This document shows, piece by piece, positions 57,906-64,000 of a DNA stretch of 64,000 nt. The translations under genes and the position numbers were made by a program. Numbering within the stretch: the stretch's first letter is position 1; each line of letters starts with the position of its first letter. A model generated the notes under the pieces. It was not told the DNA's origin and did not search any database. It worked only from the letters and a program-made list of their open reading frames with translations. The stretch comes from Eucommia ulmoides (Eukaryota > Streptophyta > Magnoliopsida > Garryales > Eucommiaceae). The stretch is from the NCBI GenBank assembly GCA_016647705.1, contig CM028325.1, positions 32,530,474-32,594,473 of the forward strand, in the 5' to 3' direction.

Positions 57906-58530
57906 TAAAAACTAAAAACTAAAAACAAAATAATCTATTATATAAAACAGGACAATTTTTGTTGATTATGACAAATTTATGATTAGGACAAACAAAATAT
58001 GACTAGGACAAATAAAATTGCTAACGAGACTAAATAAATTTTTTGATTAGGACAAACATAAAAAAATTAACTCAATTTTGGGTAAATGATTAACTCATTT
58101 CCTTAATTAATTTAATTACACAATTGAGCAATTACACAATTCTTTAATTTTCGATTATTAAACATAGCAATTAGTGAGAATATAAAAAAGAACGGATTTA
58201 TTTGGTTTTGTTGAGCTATAAAAAAGGAAACAAGTCTTTTTTCTATATATTTCTTAATTTCTTAAATATTGAGATACATAGAGGGCCCTAAATTAACATT
58301 AATTTGTTATTTAAGAAATTGGAGTTTCAACAAATTAAGGTTAATTTAGGGCAAAACACTTTAATTAGAGCTTAACATTAATGCCTAAACTTTTTGCCCC
58401 AATTCACCCCCCTCTTCCGGTTTTCTCCCTCAAAACACAAATTGGAGCTTGATTAGACCTAACAACAAATTGTATAAATTTGACTGCGAGAATAGTAGCG
58501 GCTAAGCAGTTGGCGGAGCTGCGAAGATGC
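57906..58530. other. AT-rich flank with short GATTAGGACAAA repeats
   Basis: ATTAGGACAAACA-type motifs recur at 57978, 58008 and 58040. The last 100 bases become GC-richer toward the ATG at 58531 and may be a promoter/5' UTR. Confidence 0.4.
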
Positions 58531-61500
58531 TCGGATCTGGCATGTTACAACGACAACAGGTCTGGTTTGCTCTTCCTCACTCTACATTCTCTCTTTTTGA
58601 TCAGGCTATTTTTCAATTGTTATTTGAAATTGAAAATAATTCAATTTTAGATTGAAATGAAGCTCAGTTCAATTCAATATTTGGATTGAAATGCAAGTGT
58701 GTGCTATGATCAATTTTGATTTATCTAACCAGATTTGGCTTTGATTTTGCTAATTCTAGCTTTGATTTGCCTATAACTTAGGAAATCCCCATCTAACTCG
58801 ATCTCCATCTCTCTCTAATTTGCTTATAACTCAGTGTTTCTATTTTGGTATTATGCAGTGGCTGTATGAATGGAATTTGTTGGCCCAATGAGCTACCTAA
58901 GAGGGGGTGAATTGGGTAGTGATAAAATTTAATCCAAATAATAATAGTTCAATAATTCAAATAATTAATTTAATCCTAAATTAATTATTATCTCTTTATA
59001 GCAGCGAAAATATATTATCAACTAGATGCACACCAAACAACAATATATAAGTAAATAAATAAAGTAGCACATTACGATATACCTTGGTTCACCAAGCTAC
59101 TCTTGACTAATCCAATCCTCTGAACCCCACGTTGATTTGCACCCACTAAACTCAAGATTCCTTTAACAAATAGTAAACAAACAAATATTTACATAATTAT
59201 TTTTTTCGCAGGCTCAGAATCAATTTTTACAAAAAAAAAAATTCACAGGCTCAAGAATAACCTTATCTTTTTCACAGGCTAAAGATTAACTTTTTCTTTT
59301 TCCCAGACTCAAGAATAACCTTATTTTTTTCTTAGGCCCAAGACTAACCTAATCTTTTCATAGGCTAAAGATCAAACTTAATTCTTTTATACCTTAGGCT
59401 AAGAATCAAACCTCACAATCACTTCAAGTATCATTTTCCCTGGTAATGATGAAACCTTTACAATTCACTCACAATTCTAATTCTAGTCAGGAATAATTTT
59501 TCCTTCATCTTTTTGTACTCTAGGCAAAGATCAAAATCTCAATCTTTTTACTGAAAGAGATTGAAACCAACTACCCCTGATTAGATACTCCTAATAATAT
59601 CTAATCCGTACACAGCTCACCAATTACAAAAATTGATAAGTTCTTCCCACTCGGAGCTTCTACCACCATTGATTAATTAATACTCAATTAATGTCTCGAT
59701 ACTAGTGATAGAAATAAAGTAAGGCTAAACTTTTACAAATTTCTTTTTCACAGGCTCGGGAATAATCTTATCTTTTTCACAAGCTAAAGATTAACCTTTT
59801 TTTTTTTTTTTTTTTTTTTCTAGGCTCAAGAATAACCTTATTTTTTTCTCAGGCTCAAGACTAACCTAATCTTTTCACAGGCTAAGGATCAAGCCTAATT
59901 CTTTTATACCTTAGGCTAAGAATCAAACCTCACAATCACTCCAAGTATCATTTTCCCAAGTAAGGATGAAACATTTACAATTCACTCACAATTCTAATTC
60001 TAGTCAGGAATAATTTTCCCTTATTTTTTTTGTACTCTAGGCAAAGATCAAAACCTTAATCTCTTTACCGGAAGTGATTGAAACCAGCTACCTCTGATTA
60101 GACACTCCCAATAGTATCTAATCCACACATAACTCACCAATTACAAAAATTGATAAGTTCTTCTCACTCGGAGTTTCTACCACTATTGATTAATTAATAC
60201 TCAATAAATGTCCCGATACTAGTGATAGAAATAAAGTGAGGAAACAAAATCTGATTATAATAAAGAATGCGGGTAACACAATTAAGCACGTAATCATATT
60301 AACACACAAATCATTTTTAAAAGATTTTTATACTTTTAAAGTTCAAAAATGATTTCTCAAAAAAATCAATTCACCAAGCAAATAATAATAATAAAATACT
60401 TAATTAAATAATAAGTTTGGAATGATCTCACCAGGAAAACACCAAATAGAGTGCACGTAGTATCGCAAGACAGCTTATATCGGTGACGCTAACTCAAATA
60501 GTGTTTGAACTCAAGAACTTCTTAATAATTGATCTTACATTGATCTCTCAAAATAATATCAGAATGATGACTCTTAGAAAAGTTTAGAAACTGAATAGTT
60601 CTTGATATTGTGTGTATTGTTCTCATGTTATGTGAAATTCCCAAGTCTATATATAAGGAATTAGAACAAGCCTTCCAACGGCTAGTTTTTAAATAATAAG
60701 TATCTAAAAATCACTTATAGACTCCATATATCATTATGACTTAATCTTGGTATAATTCACTCAATAATATCTTTTAAAATATTCAATTAAATCCCTAAAA
60801 TATTTACTCAAATTCAATTAAATAAGATAGAAAGAATTTCATGTACCAAATTGAGAAATATAAAAAATATATAAACCATATCTATAGGGATGACAAAATA
60901 TCAATGATATATATTTAATGCTATCATATCTCTAAATTTTTTCTTATATCTTAACCATAAACGGCTAGTAATGGCTACTATTTTATCAGAATCCTCGAAA
61001 TCCTCTAAACCTGAAACAAACTCATTAGTCGACTGATCAACGCCCACAAGTCGACTGCCCGATTCAGGTTGTAGCCCAAGACAAACATTTCTCGCTCATC
61101 GGTTGACCGGTAATTCACGGTTGGACGACCGAACGATACAAAGAGCTTCTCAAGCCAAAATCTATTCACCCATCGGTCGACTGCCCATTCTCCATTTGTC
61201 GACCGGACAATTCAGCAAGTTTCACAGGTCGACTTGCCTATCGATCGAACATTTCAAGAACTTTGGCTCATTTTCATAAGTCGACCGTTACACTTCTATA
61301 AGTTGACCAAACCCTGCTGGAACTTGTTCCTCAATTCATTTTTCATTCAATTTCTTCGACATTTTTACCCCTTTAACCGATTTCTTTTCTCGGTTAGCTC
61401 CACTAAATTCTTAGATTCAATTTTAATCACTTATCTTTCTTCAAATACACATAGGAGCAAATATGTTAATTAATTACGATCCTATAAAAAACACACATAA

Positions 61501-62581
61501 TTGTAAAAATATTTTGTGTTGTGTGTGATCCTAATCGGAATACATTAAGAGTAAAAATTTAACCTGCGTTGTTTTTCCTAGGTTCTTCAATTTCTTCGGT
61601 CTTTTAACATCCATCATGTTTGTTAGTCTCTTCAACATTCATTTTCTTCATGATAATATCTTCACTGAAACTTATAAACTGAAACACTTAATAAATCCGT
61701 TAGTTTCACAAAAAATATCAGCATTTAATTGTCCATCAAAATCTTAGGATCAACAGAATTAATCATCGCTCAAATTAGTTTGTTTGTATGGAATTTTATA
61801 GAAGTGCCGGTCAAATTAAGTTTTTTGTTTATTTCTTTCATATTAAATTCAGCTGATGACTATTAAATGCTTACACAAAATAATGAAATCAAACAACAGA
61901 AAGAGAATTGCAGTTGTGTTGTGTTTTGCATTGGGGATGAGCATGTACATGCCATTAATTCTTCAATGAAAGTGTATGACAGTATAACTACTAGATACAT
62001 TGATTTCTGCAACTTTTCTTGCTCAAACCATGTGTGTGTTTATATTTTTGTGAGCATTGGTTGGATTCTACAGGAATCAACCTATTCCTATCCTCATGGA
62101 TCATGATCATGTTGGTGTCTAATTACTCCATGTTATAGATTTAAATAAGCATCTTAAATTTGGACATGAAATTGTGTTATGGGGTAAGTGTATTTTAAAA
62201 ACAATTGCCTGAATTTGTTGATCGTTGATCAAACACATGAGAGATTCCAAATTTTGGTGTTCAATTGATTTGATCACCGTATTCACACACACAGATAGAA
62301 CACCTGCATAAATACTAATAGGTAAGAACAGAAGAGCAGGGTCTATTAAAATAGTAGTAGTAGGTGGTGGTGTTTCATTTGTAGAGGTAGCTCCACCCTT
62401 ATTAGATTATCTATTTATTGCATTAGCCCTTACCCTATATGGTAAAGTTTACTATAATGAAATGTGTCTAATCTATATTTATATTGGTTTTTATGTAATA
62501 GACTCCATTTTCTACAGGCAGAGACCAAAGGATGATAAGTGGAAGCATGATCTTTACGATTATGATACAGTTCATGTTTCA
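58531..62581 (+). CDS. Possible 5' exons of a plant gene (two exons, function unknown)
   Basis: Exon 1 58531-58563 (MLGSGMLQRQQ) ends in a donor, ACAG|GTCTGG. Exon 2 (about 62520-62581) follows an acceptor, TCTACAGGCAG|AGACC, and reads in frame RPKDDKWKHDLYDYDTVHVS with a GT donor. A third exon may start at 62785 after TTTGCAG (GPRLASW) but soon meets a stop. The peptide is not recognised with confidence. The solo LTR lies wholly inside intron 1. This could be a live gene continuing beyond the window or a fragment. Coordinates span exons plus intron. Confidence 0.4.
58873..61760. mobile_element. Solo LTR (Copia-like) with 5-bp target duplication GAATT
   Basis: The LTR proper 58878-61755 (2878 bp) begins TGTTGGCCCAATGAGCTACC and ends TTAGGATCAACA. 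GAATT lies at 58873-58877 and 61756-61760. The start, followed by AAGAGGGGGTGAATTGGGT, is the form seen in SIRE/Maximus-type Copia LTRs. No internal genes. It contains a tandem duplication of about 510 bp. Confidence 0.9.
59241..60240 (+). repeat. Tandem duplication of about 510 bp inside the solo LTR
   Basis: CACAGGCTCAAGAATAACC at about 59243 and CACAGGCTCGGGAATAATC at about 59750 start copies that both run to GTGATAGAAATAAAGT (59705, 60225). Each copy is itself made of short CACAGGCTNAAGA repeats. Confidence 0.85.
61761..62519. other. Intron or intergenic DNA right of the solo LTR
   Basis: No coding segment recognised. The plus frame at 61867-62106 lacks splice or start support. Confidence 0.4.
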
Positions 62582-62785
62582 GGTATGATATTTAGAAACT
62601 AAGAGACTGGTTCTCATGTTTGTTAATCATAGTCTTATAAGTGAACAAAATTAAAGTAATAAAGAGGCAAAAAATCAAATCCATGGGTTTAAAAAAAAAA
62701 AAAAAACAAAGGTAGATAACAAATATATCCCAAAAGAGACGTGGGTGACCAGTAGAATTATGCAAACATATTTTGCTATTTGCAG

Positions 62786-64000
62786 GGCCTAGATTAGCTT
62801 CTTGGATTGATATTATCATGTCATTCTACAAGGAGGTTTATATTTTCATTATTGAAGATTGAAAATTTGGGTTACACAAGTCATGCATGGGTACTAAGAA
62901 TAATGACACAAACAGTCTTTATATGATATTTTTTTTAAATGGAAATAATTCAGATTCTAAACTGGAATATGGAAATTTAGATTTGGAAAACCCTAAACCC
63001 AAAAAAAAAAAATATCTGGAAAGGGAAAAATGAAATTGATCCTAAAGAACAATTTATAAACAAGTCATATCCAGTTTTTTTCCCCCTTATAAAATGTAAC
63101 CCGATCTTACTATTGAAAAAAAATAATAAAAAACATGATGAAGAATTTTCATTTGCCTTTCACTATTTAAATTGAGATTTTTCTTGATCATGGGTCTCTT
63201 AAAGATACCAGGCAGTAATTGAATCTAAAGACATTTCTGTTGGTTCATCTGTCAGCATACCATGTCCTAATAATCGAGATGAAGAAATTAAGAAGCAGCA
63301 AATGAAGAACTCAAAATCAAAGCTTTCAAGATGAGAAAACTCAAGATTATGATCGTTCTTCAATCGATTACAATACGATTCATTAAGATCTCAATGAATC
63401 AGATCCAAAACATAAACTAAGCGATATATAATTAGAATAGAGAAATATTGGAATAAATAAATGATTTTTTTTATCGGTTTTTATTCCGATTTATTGATTT
63501 TTTTTATTTTTTTTTGTCTGTCTATCTGTCTGTAGGCATTATTAAAAAAAGATTTGAATTGTGGAGATGGTATCATTCATCTGCCATGAGACAATACTTG
63601 ATTGTTATCGCAATTTGATAAGGTAAGATTAAGGCATTAATTTTATTTTATTTTATTTATTTCAGTTTTCAAATGTATCTTCAAGTAAATTTATGTTCTA
63701 ATTATTGAATTTTTTTATGTTATTGTTTTTTAATATGATATATTGTCATTAAATTAAACATTTTATTCATGATTGTTGTGAGATAGAACATATTGTTTTA
63801 GTTTGACCATATTTTTATTTGTTACGATGGCTAAAGGATATTTCTTGAATTTGATGTTCTCAATGGGTAATAAAATTTATAACTCTAAGATTCTCTTTAC
63901 TTTCTATGTAATTTTCATGTCTAAATTCGTTTCTTTTGTATTTTAATTGTTTTAGGGTGTAGATGAAGCAAAAAAGAGAATTTATTAGAAGTTTTATATA
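62786..64000. other. Window end, AT-rich, no gene recognised
   Basis: Short A/T tracts and a (TCTG)n-like run at 63511-63532. A downstream exon of the 58531 gene could lie here, but none is supportable. Confidence 0.4.

Overview
The window is AT-rich nuclear DNA of a flowering plant, probably a eudicot. The evidence is a receptor-like kinase gene with GT-AG introns, plant-specific transposon families (Mutator-like elements with ULP1 or plant-mobile-domain cargo, Helitrons, Tourist-like and hAT-like MITEs, solo LTRs) and long microsatellites. The species cannot be named from sequence alone. No tRNA, rRNA, CRISPR array or prokaryotic gene was seen.

Layout. (1) 206-17866 is one large Mutator-like element (MULE-1) with short terminal inverted repeats and a 9-bp target duplication differing at one base. 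It carries a decayed ULP1-peptidase gene (+), a small coiled-coil gene (+) and a MURA-type transposase gene (-). A 1.58-kb solo LTR (4124-5705) and a 4.39-kb Helitron (8228-12619) are nested inside it. The Helitron carries a Helitron helicase remnant and a probable captured NUP210/GP210 exon. (2) 18963-26554 is a second Mutator-like element (MULE-2) with long, hairpin-rich terminal repeats and an exact 8-bp target duplication. It contains a transposase gene that lost its catalytic core and a plant-mobile-domain (PMD/MAIN-like) gene with two stops. (3) About 18730-29330 (minus MULE-2) and 31800-37650 are two arms of a segmental duplication. Each holds a LRK10L-type receptor kinase. The copy at 33566-36291 is an intact three-exon gene of 648 codons. 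The copy at 26891-28905 has lost its start region and its membrane segment. MITE-like insertions are present only in the second arm. (4) 37695-51970 is a tandem array of transposon mosaics: a TIR element, a 1.4-1.5-kb Mutator-type non-autonomous element with 9-bp target duplication, and a Helitron at the same site in two units. A Gypsy-like LTR interrupts one Helitron. (5) 51.9-58 kb is mostly intergenic, with one small uncharacterised gene (56383-56853, -) and a hAT-like MITE. (6) 58531-62581 may be the 5' part of a plant gene whose first intron holds a 2.9-kb solo LTR.

How it fits together. Most of the window is layered transposon insertion, and the relative order can be read from nesting, exact target duplications and empty-site comparisons. 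The best live genes are the LRK10L-like kinase, a predicted membrane receptor of the wall-associated-kinase-like class, and the small basic protein gene at 56383-56853. Parts of that small gene also lie just downstream of both kinase copies. The most unusual material is MULE-1, with three genes plus a dense short motif confined to its own non-coding DNA, and the hairpin architecture of MULE-2.
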